Shown here: positions 7,943-15,869 of the stretch, in pieces | Layout: the number at the start of each line of letters is the position of its first letter | Position numbering within the stretch: the stretch's first letter is position 1 | NCBI GenBank assembly: GCA_947589545.1 | Contig: CANQBA010000001.1 | Span: 1 to 64,000, forward strand | From: an uncultured Oscillospiraceae bacterium | GTDB lineage: Bacteria > Bacillota > Clostridia > Oscillospirales > Oscillospiraceae | Direction: 5' to 3' | DNA: 64,000 nucleotides | Position numbers and translations under genes: made by a program | The notes under the pieces: generated by a model | Seen by the model: the letters and a program-made list of their open reading frames with translations, nothing else | Told to the model about the DNA's origin: nothing | Databases searched by the model: none

Positions 7943-9445
7943 ATGGCGAAGAAAAAGAGGCTTACAAGTGAATACAGCCAATACCTGGAGGCGCTGCCGG
8001 AGTCCGACCGGGCGCGTTTGGACGGGTTTTTCCGCGTCCTCGACCAGCACCTGGCCCTTTCCCGGGAGTGGAAGCGCCAGATCCTCCGGGATTTTGAAAA
8101 CGCCCTTCTGTGGTACCACAAAAACGGCGTGCCCCTCCCCCGGGCGCTGGAGCTGCTCTCCCCGGAGAAGCTGGGGGGCTTCTATTCCCGGCCCGCCGAC
8201 GACTGGTTCCCCCTGGACGCGGCGGCCAAGGTGTACCCCCTCAGCATGAGCCACAAGCAGATGGCTGTGTTCCGGCTCTCGGTGTACCTGGACGCGGACG
8301 TGGTGCCGGAGCTTTTGCAGATGGCCCTCACCTTTACCATCAAGCGCTTCCCTTTCTTTGCCACCACCATCAAAAACGGCGTCTTCTGGCACTACATCGA
8401 CGCGGCCAAGCGCCGCTTCCCCGTGGAACCGGAGGCCACGGTGCCCTGCGCGGACATCAACGTGTCCCTGACGGGCTCCAAATCCTTCCGGGTGCTCTAT
8501 TACAAAAACCGCGTCAGCTGTGAGTTTTTCCACATCCTCACCGACGGCACCGGCGGCATGGTGTTCTTGAAGAGCCTGACGGCGGAGTATCTGCGGCTCC
8601 TGGGCGGGGAGGTCAAATGCGAGAAGGGCGTTTTGGATATCGGCGCGCTGCCCGACGCCTCGGAGTCCGCCGACGACTTCTCCAAATACGTCTCCGGCAA
8701 AAAATCCTCCGGCTTTGTGGACAAGCCGGCCATGCAGATGGGCGGGCGGCTGGCCAAGGTCAAGCCCTGCCAGGTGATCCATTTCGATATGGCCGCCGAG
8801 GAGCTCCACCGGGCGGCGCGGGAGCGGGGCGCGTCGGTGACGGCGCTGGTCACCGCCATGATGTTTATCGCCTGTAAGGCCGCCATGGACCGGCAGCACG
8901 GCACCGTCCATATCCAGGTGCCGGCCAACATGCGCCGGTATTTTGAGTCCAGGACCCTGCGCAACTTCTCCCTCTACGCCAACATCCACCTGGCGCTGGA
9001 GGAGATCACCACGGTGGATGAGATTCTGCCCCGGGTCACGGAGCAGCTGAAGGCGGGCCTGGCCTTTGAGAAGATGCAGGAGATGATGAACGGCGCGGTG
9101 AAGCTGGTGCGCTCGGTGCGGTTGGTGCCGCTGTTCATCAAGTGCCCCGTGGCCCGGGTGGTCTACGGCTTCCTGGGCGACCGGGCCTTCACCACGACCC
9201 TCTCTAACCTGGGCGTGGTGGAGGCGCCGGAGGGGATGGCGGAGCATGTACGCAAGATGGACTTTGTGCTGGGCACCGTGGCCCTGGCCCGGGCCGCCGT
9301 CTCCATGGTGACGGTGAACGGCGTGGCCACCCTGTCCATCGCCAAGCTGACGGCGGATCCCTCCTTCGAGGAGCGGATGCGCCGGCTGTTCACCGAAATG
9401 GGCATCGGGATCCGGATCTCGGGGAGTGAGCTGTATGGATTTTGA
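7943..9445 (+). CDS. Condensation-domain-like acyltransferase (alcohol acetyltransferase type)
   Basis: 500-residue soluble protein of the CoA-dependent acyltransferase / NRPS condensation fold. The catalytic HxxxDG motif is visible as HILTDGTGG around residue 198, and a DFG-like second half has the LSNLGVV segment near 418. Family members use acyl-CoA to esterify alcohols or lipid-like acceptors; the substrate here is unknown. It overlaps the next gene, which encodes a multi-pass membrane protein, so the pair may act at the membrane on a lipid or exported acceptor. ATG follows an ACGGAGG-like site. No carrier-protein gene is nearby, which argues against an NRPS role. Confidence 0.8.
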   Translation: MAKKKRLTSEYSQYLEALPESDRARLDGFFRVLDQHLALSREWKRQILRDFENALLWYHKNGVPLPRALELLSPEKLGGFYSRPADDWFPLDAAAKVYPLSMSHKQMAVFRLSVYLDADVVPELLQMALTFTIKRFPFFATTIKNGVFWHYIDAAKRRFPVEPEATVPCADINVSLTGSKSFRVLYYKNRVSCEFFHILTDGTGGMVFLKSLTAEYLRLLGGEVKCEKGVLDIGALPDASESADDFSKYVSGKKSSGFVDKPAMQMGGRLAKVKPCQVIHFDMAAEELHRAARERGASVTALVTAMMFIACKAAMDRQHGTVHIQVPANMRRYFESRTLRNFSLYANIHLALEEITTVDEILPRVTEQLKAGLAFEKMQEMMNGAVKLVRSVRLVPLFIKCPVARVVYGFLGDRAFTTTLSNLGVVEAPEGMAEHVRKMDFVLGTVALARAAVSMVTVNGVATLSIAKLTADPSFEERMRRLFTEMGIGIRISGSELYGF

Positions 9446-10007
9446 GATCGTCTACCCACACATCAAAAAGCAGTCCATCGCCATGCTGTATGTGCGGTAT
9501 ATCTTCGGCCTTCTCTTTATGGCGGCGGCGGTGGTGTGCGTGGCGGTGAATATCATCCTGAAGGGCAAGGCCTGGAGCGTCATCGTCCTGTGGTCGCTCT
9601 ACATGGTCTGGACGCTGGTGCTGAAGGCGCCCCTGGTGGAGCGGAACCTCATCAGCCAGGGGGTGAAGCTGCTGGCGACCACGGTGATCCTGCTGATCCT
9701 CATCGACTGGCTCATCTACCCCGGCTGGGCGGCCTTTGTGGTGCCCATCGTGGCCTACGGGGCGCTGATCGTGCTGGCGGTGCTGTTTTTCGTCAATGTC
9801 TCCAAGCAGCGCCACAACGTGATGCCCCTGATCCTCCTGACCCTCCTGCTGGCGGTGGCCTCCGCCCTGGCGCTTTTTGTGTTCTCCGAGACGCGCTGGC
9901 CCATGATCGTCCTGGCCGTCACCGCCGCCGTTCTGCTCATCGCCACGGCGTTCATCCTGAAAACCCGCCTGATCTCCGAGCTTGTAAAGCGGTTCCATAT
10001 CAAATAA
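9435..10007 (+). CDS. DUF6320-type multi-pass membrane protein
   Basis: 190 residues with about six predicted transmembrane segments and a short N-terminus containing two nearby histidine/tyrosine residues (FEIVYPHIKK). I recognise it as the small membrane family often encoded beside alcohol-acetyltransferase-like proteins. ATG 9435 is preferred because GGGGAG lies nine bases upstream; it overlaps the acyltransferase by 11 bases, so the two are translationally coupled. Function unknown; a membrane platform or channel for the acyltransferase product is an inference. Its stop codon abuts a structured repeat. Confidence 0.8.
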   Translation: MDFEIVYPHIKKQSIAMLYVRYIFGLLFMAAAVVCVAVNIILKGKAWSVIVLWSLYMVWTLVLKAPLVERNLISQGVKLLATTVILLILIDWLIYPGWAAFVVPIVAYGALIVLAVLFFVNVSKQRHNVMPLILLTLLLAVASALALFVFSETRWPMIVLAVTAAVLLIATAFILKTRLISELVKRFHIK

Positions 10008-10245
10008 TAAGGATTCCGCCCTTATAGGGCGGAGGGGAATTTACTTTCTCCTCTTTTGAGCCGTCAAAAGAGGAGAAAGTAACAAAGAGGAGAAAGAACA
10101 GCTCAGGGGGGATTTCGCTTTTCCCCCCTGAGAACCCCCTTTTAAAAACGACCACACAGGGGCCTGCGAGCCCCTATGTGGAGAACCCCGGGGATGCCCG
10201 CAAGATAGCGAGTGCAGAAAGCAAGATTTCCCACGCACTAAAATT
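10007..10245 (+). repeat. Family B structured repeat, copy 1
   Basis: Begins at the stop codon of the preceding gene with ATAAGG. Modules in order: hairpin CCGCCCTTATAGGGCGG; hairpin TTACTTTCTCCTCTTTTG with its complement CAAAAGAGGAGAAAGTAA; hairpin CTCAGGGGGGA / TTCCCCCCTGAG around a GATTTCG-containing loop; linker CCCCCTTTTAAAAACGACCA; hairpin CACAGGGGC...GCCCCTATGTG; then a CCCCGGGGATGC segment ending near TTTCCCACG. Copy 2 lies 200 bases away in inverted orientation. Confidence 0.8.
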
Positions 10246-10254
10246 CTGTCTAAT

Positions 10255-10312
10255 TCCCAACGAATTACGCACAACGTATCTGTAGGGGCCGCCTCTCTTG
10301 GCGGCCCGCCGA
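10255..10312 (+). repeat. Family A repeat copy between the two family B copies
   Basis: CACAACGTATCTGTAGGGGC followed by GCCGCC TCTCTT GGCGGC, the same lead and stem arrangement as the copies at 3.86-4.27 kb. The rest of 10313-10444 shows no gene or recognisable site. Confidence 0.65.
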
Positions 10313-10444
10313 CTTTCCGGGGCAGCCCGTCCCATTCATCACCGCGCGTCCTTATAACGCATTGTCTCTGCGTCTAACCCGCTTAGCCGCTCACAGCTCT
10401 ATCAACGAACCCATCGTTCCTATTTAACCCGCGCTGTTGCGGTT

Positions 10445-10665
10445 ATGATCGTGGGATATTTTTTACGTCGCTTTTACTCCCCCGCGAGCGTTCCCCGGGT
10501 CCAGGGCCCGCAGGCCCTGGTCGTTTTTAAAAGGGGGAGTCCAGAGGGGGGAAGATCGAAATCTTCCCTCTGGTTGTTTTTCTCCCCTTTGTTACCTTCT
10601 CCTCTTTTGTCAACACAAAAGAGGAGAAAGTAAATCACTCCACCCTATAAGGGCGGACACCTTAT
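10445..10665 (-). repeat. Family B structured repeat, copy 2 (inverted)
   Basis: Reverse complement of the copy 1 architecture: ATAAGG end at 10660-10665, CCGCCC/GGGTGG-type hairpin, the TTACTTTCTCCTCTTTTG arm and its partner, a third hairpin whose stem reads CCAGAGG...CCTCTGG instead of CTCAGGGG but keeps a GATTTCGAT loop, the identical linker ending TTTTAAAAACGACCA, and the fourth hairpin GGGCCTGCGGGCCC. Stem sequences differ from copy 1 while pairing is kept. Confidence 0.8.
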
Positions 10666-10716
10666 TCCCCCGCCGGGTTCAGGCCCCCGTGGTATGAAAT
10701 ACGTTCCCCGAAAACA

Positions 10717-10751
10717 GTACCACCCGTCTTCCAACGGGTGGTATCTTTTTT
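10717..10751 (-). terminator. Terminator of guaB (bidirectional)
   Basis: Stem GTACCACCCGT / ACGGGTGGTAT (10717-10727 with 10734-10744). T-rich sequence lies on both sides, strongest on the plus-strand side, 13 bases beyond the guaB stop. Confidence 0.7.
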
Positions 10752-10763
10752 CTGTCACGTTTT

Positions 10764-12275
10764 TTACTTCTTCCCGCCGTTGACGGTGTTCTCCTTCAGC
10801 ACCACGTCGTGGGCGCCGCCCTCCACGATGGAGGTGGCGGAGACCAGGGTCAGCTTGGCCTTCTGCTGGAGCTCCGGGATGGTCACCGCGCCGCAGTTGC
10901 ACATGGTGTGCCTGACCTTGGAGAGAGTCAGGGCCACGTTGTCGTGGAGGGAGCCGGCGTAGGGCACGTAGGAATCCACGCCCTCCTCAAAGGCCATGCC
11001 CTCCTTGCCGCCCACGTCGTAGCGCTGCCAGTTGCGGGCGCGGCTGGAGCCCTCGCCCCAGTACTCCTTCATGTAGTTGCCGCCGATGCTGACACGGCGG
11101 GAGGGGGACTCGTCGAACCGGGCGAAATACCGTCCCAGCATCAAAAAGTCCGCGCCCATGGCCAGGGCCAGGGTGAAGTGGTAGTCGTGGACAATGCCGC
11201 CGTCGGAGCAGACGGGGACGTAGACGCCCGTCTCTTGAAAATACCTGTCCCGCTCGGCGCACACGTCGATAAGGGCGGTGGCCTGGCCGCGTCCGATGCC
11301 CTTCTGTTCCCGGGTGATGCAGATGGAGCCGCCGCCGATGCCCACCTTCACGAAGTCCGCCCCGGCCTCGGCCAGGAAGCGGAAGCCCTCCGCGTCCACC
11401 ACGTTGCCCGCGCCCACCTTCACGGTGTCGCCGTAGTGCTCGCGGATCCAGTTGATGGTCATCCGCTGCCACTCGGAGAAGCCCTCGGAGGAGTCGATGC
11501 ACAGCACGTCCGCTCCGGCCTCGATGAGGGCGGGGACGCGCCTGGCGTAGTCCCGGGTGTTGATGCCCGCGCCCACCACGTATTTCTTACCCGCGTCCAG
11601 GAGCTCCAGGGGGTTTTCCTTGTGGGAGTCGTAGTCCTTGCGGAAGACGAAATAGATGAGTCCGCCGTCGTCGTCCACGATGGGCAGGGTGTTGACCTTG
11701 TGCTCCCAGATGATGTCGTTGGCCTCCTTGAGGGTGGTGGAGGCGGGGGCGGTGACCAGCTTGTCCAGGGGGGTCATGAAGCTCTCCACCGTCTCCTGGC
11801 CCGTCATGCGGGAGAGCCGGTAGTCCCGGCGGGTGACCATGCCCAGGAGCCTGCCGTTGGGGCCGCCGTCCTCGGTGACGGCCACGGTGCTGTGGCCCGT
11901 GCGCTCCACGATGGACAGCATCTCGTTCAGGGTGGCGGTGGGCTTGACGTTGGAATCGGAGATGACGAAGCCCGCCTTGTAGGCCTTGGCGCGGGCCACC
12001 ATGGCGGCCTGATCCTCCACGGTCTGGGAGCCGTAGATGAAGCTGACGCCGCCCTCCCGGGCCAGGGCCACGGCCATTCTGTCGTCGGAGACGGCCTGCA
12101 TGATGGCGGAGGTCATGGGGATATTCATGGAGATGGCCGGCTCCTCGCCCTTTTTGAACTTCACCAGGGGCGTTTTGAGACTCACATTGTCCGGCACGCA
12201 GTTGGGGCTGGAGTAGCCGGGAACCAGCAGATACTCGCTGAAGGTGCGGGACGGTTCGCTGTAATAATACGCCAT
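10764..12275 (-). CDS. guaB: Inosine-5'-monophosphate dehydrogenase
   Basis: NAD-dependent oxidation of IMP to XMP, the committed step to guanine nucleotides. 503 residues: TIM barrel interrupted by a CBS pair (about 95-225). The catalytic cysteine is in [19 protein letters not shown] (around 317-335), the catalytic flap arginine-tyrosine in ARNWQRYD (around 418), and CSDGGI carries phosphate-binding residues. From memory, the flap region, the [13 protein letters not shown] loop and the exact length of 503 resemble the Tritrichomonas foetus enzyme more than typical bacterial GuaB (GIGPGSICTTR). GGAGGAG precedes the ATG. Monocistronic, with its own promoter, divergent from spoVAD. Confidence 0.96.
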   Translation of the reverse strand: MAYYYSEPSRTFSEYLLVPGYSSPNCVPDNVSLKTPLVKFKKGEEPAISMNIPMTSAIMQAVSDDRMAVALAREGGVSFIYGSQTVEDQAAMVARAKAYKAGFVISDSNVKPTATLNEMLSIVERTGHSTVAVTEDGGPNGRLLGMVTRRDYRLSRMTGQETVESFMTPLDKLVTAPASTTLKEANDIIWEHKVNTLPIVDDDGGLIYFVFRKDYDSHKENPLELLDAGKKYVVGAGINTRDYARRVPALIEAGADVLCIDSSEGFSEWQRMTINWIREHYGDTVKVGAGNVVDAEGFRFLAEAGADFVKVGIGGGSICITREQKGIGRGQATALIDVCAERDRYFQETGVYVPVCSDGGIVHDYHFTLALAMGADFLMLGRYFARFDESPSRRVSIGGNYMKEYWGEGSSRARNWQRYDVGGKEGMAFEEGVDSYVPYAGSLHDNVALTLSKVRHTMCNCGAVTIPELQQKAKLTLVSATSIVEGGAHDVVLKENTVNGGKK

Positions 12276-12309
12276 AGTTTCTCCTCCGTTTTTCGTTCAT
12301 ATTGGTGGT

Positions 12310-12339
12310 AGAATAACACCTTTTGACCCCTTCTGTCAA
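12310..12339 (-). promoter_or_regulatory. Sigma A promoter of guaB
   Basis: Minus strand TTGACA (12334-12339), 18-base spacer, TATTCT (12310-12315); TSS about 30 bases before the start codon. No purine riboswitch was seen. Confidence 0.7.
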
Positions 12340-12412
12340 CCGTTTTCTCTCTGAATTTAAAAGGTGAATCGCCGGATAACTCCGGCGTTTTCGCCAAAGC
12401 TCCTATCGCCGT

Positions 12413-12441
12413 GCATGATTTGCGAAGGACGTGAAAAAATA
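12413..12441 (+). promoter_or_regulatory. Possible sigma G-type promoter of spoVAD
   Basis: GCATGA (12413-12418) and AAAAAATA (12434-12441), spaced 15-16 bases and 33 bases upstream of the start, resembling late-forespore elements. spoVA is sigma G-dependent in Bacillus. Weak pattern evidence. Confidence 0.35.
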
Positions 12442-12473
12442 GGATCGAAATACAAAGACAGCGGGTGAAAACT

Positions 12474-13490
12474 ATGGCATCAAAACTGATGGGAAAACAG
12501 ACCTTTGCCCTTCAAAATCCCCCCTCCTTCGCCGGGCACGCCTGCGTGGTGGGGAAAAAGGAGGGCGACGGGCCCCTCCGGGACAGCTTCGACTTCATCA
12601 GCGAGGACTCCTTTCTGGGCGAGAAGACCTGGGAGAAGGCGGAGAGCGCCCTGGTGAAAAAGGCGTCGGGCCTGGCCCTCTCCAAGGCGTCCCTGTCCAA
12701 CGCCCAGATCAACTGCGTCTTCTGCGGCGACCTGCTCAACCAGTGCGTGGGCACCACCTTCGGGGTGCGGGACTCCAACATCCCCCTGTTCGGCGTCTAC
12801 GGCGCCTGCTCCACCATGGCCGAGAGCCTGGCCCTGGCCGCCCTCACCATCGACGGGGGCTTCGCGGACACGACCATGGCGGTGACCAGCTCCCACTTCT
12901 GCTCCGCCGAGCGACAGTTCCGCACGCCGCTGGAGTACGGCGGCCAGCGTCCGCCCTCCGCCCAGTGGACGGTCACCGGCTCCGGCGCGGCGGTGCTGAC
13001 GGCGGAGGGGCCCGGGCCCTATGTGACCCATGTGACCCCCGGCCGGATCGTGGACAACGGCGTCACCGACGCCAACAACATGGGCGCGGCCATGGCCCCG
13101 GCGGCCTACGACACCCTTCGCCAGCACTTTGAGGATCTGTCCGTGGGCCCGGAGGCCTACGACCTTATCGTCACCGGCGATTTGGGCGCCATCGGCAGCG
13201 AGATCCTGTGCGATTTCTTCGCCGCCGACGGCGTGGACATCGCCCAGCGGCACACCGACTGCGGCCTTCTGATCTTCGACCGGAAAAAGCAGGACGTCCA
13301 CGCCGGCGGCTCCGGGTGCGGGTGCGCCGCCACCGTGCTGTGCGGATATCTGCTGAACGGGATGCGGGAGGGCCGCTGGAACAGGATCCTGTTCACCGCC
13401 ACGGGGGCCCTGCTCTCGCCCACCACCACCATGCAGGGGGAGAGTATCCCCTCCGTGGCCTGCGCGGTGGCCATCTCCAGGACGAAATGA
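12474..13490 (+). CDS. spoVAD: Stage V sporulation protein AD
   Basis: 338-residue thiolase-fold protein of the SpoVA channel that moves Ca-dipicolinate into the spore core during sporulation and out at germination; SpoVAD binds DPA on the inner membrane surface. Recognisable features: MGKQTFALQNPPSF start, FGVYGACSTMAESLALAA (around 105), SSHFCSAERQFRTPLEYG (around 140) and a C-terminal LLSPTTTMQGESIPS. ATG 12474 preferred over GTG 12465. spoVAE follows 10 bases later; spoVAC, normally just upstream, is not in this position because guaB lies there divergently. Confidence 0.94.
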   Translation: MASKLMGKQTFALQNPPSFAGHACVVGKKEGDGPLRDSFDFISEDSFLGEKTWEKAESALVKKASGLALSKASLSNAQINCVFCGDLLNQCVGTTFGVRDSNIPLFGVYGACSTMAESLALAALTIDGGFADTTMAVTSSHFCSAERQFRTPLEYGGQRPPSAQWTVTGSGAAVLTAEGPGPYVTHVTPGRIVDNGVTDANNMGAAMAPAAYDTLRQHFEDLSVGPEAYDLIVTGDLGAIGSEILCDFFAADGVDIAQRHTDCGLLIFDRKKQDVHAGGSGCGCAATVLCGYLLNGMREGRWNRILFTATGALLSPTTTMQGESIPSVACAVAISRTK

Positions 13491-13500
13491 GGAGGAAGCT

Positions 13501-13872
13501 ATGAATTTCGACATCATGCAGTACGTCAGGGCCTTCGCGGCCGGCGGGGCGCTGTGCGTCATCGGACAGATCCTCATCGACAAGACGAAGCTCACCCCGG
13601 CCCGGATCCTCACCGCCTTCGTGGTGGCGGGGGTGGCGCTGGGGGCGTTGGGCCTCTACCAGCCCTTCGCCGACTGGGCCGGCGCCGGGGCAACGGTGCC
13701 CCTGACCGGCTTCGGGAACAACCTGGCAAAGGGCGTCAAAAAGGCCGTGGAGGAGAAGGGCCTTCTGGGGGCCTTCACCGGCGGCTTCACCGCCGCCGCG
13801 GGCGGCGTCGGCGCGGCGGTGTTCTTCGGGTATCTTGTCAGCGTCATCTTCAAGCCCGGGGACAAGAGCTAA
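13501..13872 (+). CDS. spoVAE: Stage V sporulation protein AE (SpoVAEb type)
   Basis: 123-residue membrane protein with about four hydrophobic segments and the conserved GALCVIGQILIDKTKLTPAR and GFGNNLAKGVKKAV segments. Partner of SpoVAC and SpoVAD in the DPA channel of the spore inner membrane. AGGAGG lies eight bases before the ATG and spoVAD ends ten bases upstream, so the two form one operon. Length is normal for SpoVAEb. A 14-bp hairpin follows the stop by three bases. Confidence 0.93.
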   Translation: MNFDIMQYVRAFAAGGALCVIGQILIDKTKLTPARILTAFVVAGVALGALGLYQPFADWAGAGATVPLTGFGNNLAKGVKKAVEEKGLLGAFTGGFTAAAGGVGAAVFFGYLVSVIFKPGDKS

Positions 13873-13874
13873 AA

Positions 13875-14047
13875 TGTCGTAAAAGTCCTGACGGACTTTT
13901 ACGACAAGGGGAACGTGCGGACGATTTTCTCTGAATTTTGCGAAATTCAGAGAAAACCGCCCTGCTGTCGCCCTGCGCGCACGCAGAGCGCACACTTGTG
14001 CGACAAAAGGGATTTTTCCCGACGCGCATGTCGCCGGGAAAAATATT
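13875..14047 (+). other. Cluster of perfect hairpins between spoVAE and the glycosylase gene
   Basis: The 280-bp non-coding interval holds four inverted repeats in a row: TGTCGTAAAAGTCC (13875-13888) with 13893-13906; TTTTCTCTGAATTT (13925-13938) with 13943-13956; CGCACA-CT-TGTGCG near 13988-14001; and TTTTTCCCG with CGGGAAAAA near 14012-14045. The first may end spoVAE transcription although no T run follows. Confidence 0.6.
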
Positions 14048-14092
14048 GAATTTGAGTTTTTTAATAAGCTGCGGCGGCCCGGCGGTAGGCCC

Positions 14093-14120
14093 TTGCATTT
14101 TTCCCGATTTGTGCTATACT
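14093..14120 (+). promoter_or_regulatory. Sigma A promoter of the uracil-DNA glycosylase gene
   Basis: TTGCAT (14093-14098), 16-base spacer, TATACT (14115-14120); TSS about 25 bases before the start codon. Confidence 0.6.
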
Positions 14121-14152
14121 TGGCAAAGACAGAGAAAACGGAGGGATCGCCT

Positions 14153-14728
14153 ATGACCTGGGAGGAGCTTGAAAGAGCGGCAAAGGGGTGCCAAAAATGC
14201 GCCCTGTGCCAGACGCGCACCAATCTTGTGTTCGGCGTGGGCGTCCGGGACGCCCGGGTGATGTTCGTGGGCGAGGGCCCGGGGGAGAACGAGGATCTCC
14301 AGGGCGAGCCCTTTGTGGGCCGGGGCGGCCAGCTTCTGGACGTGATGCTGACGCTCATCGACCTGGATCGACACAGGAACATATACATAGCCAACATCGT
14401 CAAGTGCCGTCCCCCCAAAAACCGTGACCCCCTGAACATCGAGCAGGAGGCATGTATCGGCTGGCTCCGGGCGCAGATGGAGCTGATACGGCCCCGAATC
14501 GTGGTGTGCCTGGGGCGCATCGCCGCCCAGGTGCTGATCAAGCCCGACTTCAAGATCTCCCAGGAGCACGGGAAATTTTTCGACGTGGACGGCGTGCAGT
14601 ACACCGCCCTCTACCACCCGGCGGCCCTGCTGCGGGATCCCCGGAAAAAGCCGGACACCTTCGTGGATTTAAAGGCCCTCCAGGCCAGGATCCGGGAGCT
14701 GTGCCCGGAGACTTACGCACAGGCGTAG
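14153..14728 (+). CDS. Uracil-DNA glycosylase, Fe-S (family 4/5) type
   Basis: Removes uracil from DNA after cytosine deamination. 191 residues; GCQKCALCQTR at the N-terminus supplies the first cysteines of the 4Fe-4S cluster, GEGPGENEDLQGEPFVGRGG (around 40-60) is the family 4 active-site block, KCRPPKNRDP has the third cysteine, and CLGRIAAQVLI and YHPAALLRDP complete the family pattern. ATG 14153 is set by GGAGGG eight bases upstream; the open frame extends earlier but into the promoter. The GNAT gene follows 21 bases later, probably co-transcribed. Confidence 0.93.
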   Translation: MTWEELERAAKGCQKCALCQTRTNLVFGVGVRDARVMFVGEGPGENEDLQGEPFVGRGGQLLDVMLTLIDLDRHRNIYIANIVKCRPPKNRDPLNIEQEACIGWLRAQMELIRPRIVVCLGRIAAQVLIKPDFKISQEHGKFFDVDGVQYTALYHPAALLRDPRKKPDTFVDLKALQARIRELCPETYAQA

Positions 14729-14749
14729 CGCGGAAAAGGAAATCCAACT

Positions 14750-15583
14750 ATGGAAGAACTGAGAAAAACCGTTCCCGGCGACGAGCCGGGGCTGATGCAA
14801 TTGTGGCGCGGCGTCTTCGGGGACGGCCGGGAGCGCCTGGACGCCTTCTTTGAAAAGCTCTACACCCCCGGCATGGCCCGGGCGTATCTGGTGGACGGGG
14901 AGATCGTCTCCGCCGCCTACATCGTGAAGCTGGGGGACTTTATGTCCGAGGGCGCCTGGACGCCCTGCCGGATCGTCCACGCCCTGGGCACCCACCCGGC
15001 GTACCGGGGCCGGGGCTACGGCGGCAAGGTGCTGGCCTGTGCCGTGGAGGAGGCCACCCGCAGCGGCCTGGGGGCCGTCTGCCTCCCTGAGCCGTCCCTG
15101 CGCCCCTGGTTTGAAAAGCACGGCTTCCGGCCCGCCTTCGGCGCGGTGATCCAGGACTGCGCCGATGTGGAGCTTCCCCTTCACGGCAGCGCCGTCCTGG
15201 TGACGGTGCGGGGGTACGCCGCCCTCCGGGAGGAGCTTCTCCACGGGCGGGAATATATCGACGTGGATCTGCGCGCCCTGGAGTACCGGGAGCAGCTGTG
15301 CCGGCGCTCCGGCGGCGGCCTCTACTACCTGATCTCCGACGGCGTCCGGTGCTGTGCCGCCGTGGAGCGGGAGGGGGAGCGGGCCCTCATCCGTGAGCTG
15401 ATCGTCCCCTCCGGCAGTATCTACAACGCCGCCGCCCTGGTCTCCCGGGCCGTGGGCTGCAGCCGCTTTACCTACTGGACGCTGCCCCGGCCGGGGGACG
15501 CCGCCGCCCCCTCCGCCCTGCTCCACATAGATTCCCTGAAGGCCCCGGCGGGCCCAGCTTGGTTTGGCCCGGGGCTGGACTGA
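14750..15583 (+). CDS. GNAT-family N-acetyltransferase
   Basis: 277 residues. The N-terminal GNAT domain has the acetyl-CoA pyrophosphate loop THPAYRGRGYGG (around residue 84-95). The C-terminal half (about 150-277) is not an obvious second acetyltransferase but has the size and layout of the second, SCP-like half found in two-domain Eis/YfaP-type GNATs. Substrate unknown. Start ATG with AAAGGA about 10 bases upstream; likely in one transcript with the glycosylase gene. A terminator lies 136 bases after the stop; the AT-rich space between contains only a small GGTATG/CATACC inverted repeat (15656-15674). Confidence 0.85.
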   Translation: MEELRKTVPGDEPGLMQLWRGVFGDGRERLDAFFEKLYTPGMARAYLVDGEIVSAAYIVKLGDFMSEGAWTPCRIVHALGTHPAYRGRGYGGKVLACAVEEATRSGLGAVCLPEPSLRPWFEKHGFRPAFGAVIQDCADVELPLHGSAVLVTVRGYAALREELLHGREYIDVDLRALEYREQLCRRSGGGLYYLISDGVRCCAAVEREGERALIRELIVPSGSIYNAAALVSRAVGCSRFTYWTLPRPGDAAAPSALLHIDSLKAPAGPAWFGPGLD

Positions 15584-15718
15584 TTTAATGAACGAAATTT
15601 AAAACGAGATTTAACACTTTCGAAACACAACGCTGTTTTTCTTTTAAAAGATTTGGGGTATGATATTTCCATACCGCAGATAATTCACCTTTTTCATTTT
15701 ATCCTCTTTTTCTATCGA

Positions 15719-15749
15719 CCGGAGCCCTGACGGGCTCCGGTCCCTTTTT
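15719..15749 (+). terminator. Terminator downstream of the GNAT gene
   Basis: CCGGAGCCC / GGGCTCCGG stem (15719-15727 with 15732-15740), TGAC loop, then TCCCTTTTT. Confidence 0.8.
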
Positions 15750-15767
15750 GTGGGCGCCGCGGGCGGC

Positions 15768-15830
15768 CAGGAGAGAGGGTGCCCCTGCGGGTGCGTATCG
15801 ATCGGATGCTGCGGCATTCGGCCGATTCGG
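15768..15830 (-). repeat. Family A repeat copy, inverted
   Basis: Minus-strand ATCCGATCGATACGCACCC plus GCAGGGGC is almost identical to ATCCGATTGATACGCACCC plus GTAGGGGC at 4218-4245, showing that the lead sequence and not only the GC stem is shared between copies. Confidence 0.6.
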
Positions 15831-15861
15831 AAAAAAGGGGAGCGCTTCAGCGCTCCCCTTA
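15831..15861 (-). terminator. Terminator of the DUF3048 gene
   Basis: Minus strand: AAGGGGAGCGC TGAA GCGCTCCCCTT followed by a T run (the A run at 15831-15836), nine bases beyond the stop. Confidence 0.85.
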
Positions 15862-15869
15862 GATTCTGT

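Noticed and set aside
10041..10633. Short frames within the family B repeats (10041-10274 and 10445-10633)
   Set aside because: Homologous frames appear only because the two repeat copies share DNA; stems change without regard to codons, which favours structure over coding.
10007..10665. CRISPR array
   Set aside because: Repeats are inverted, long and internally structured; there is no series of short direct repeats with unique spacers here or elsewhere in the window.
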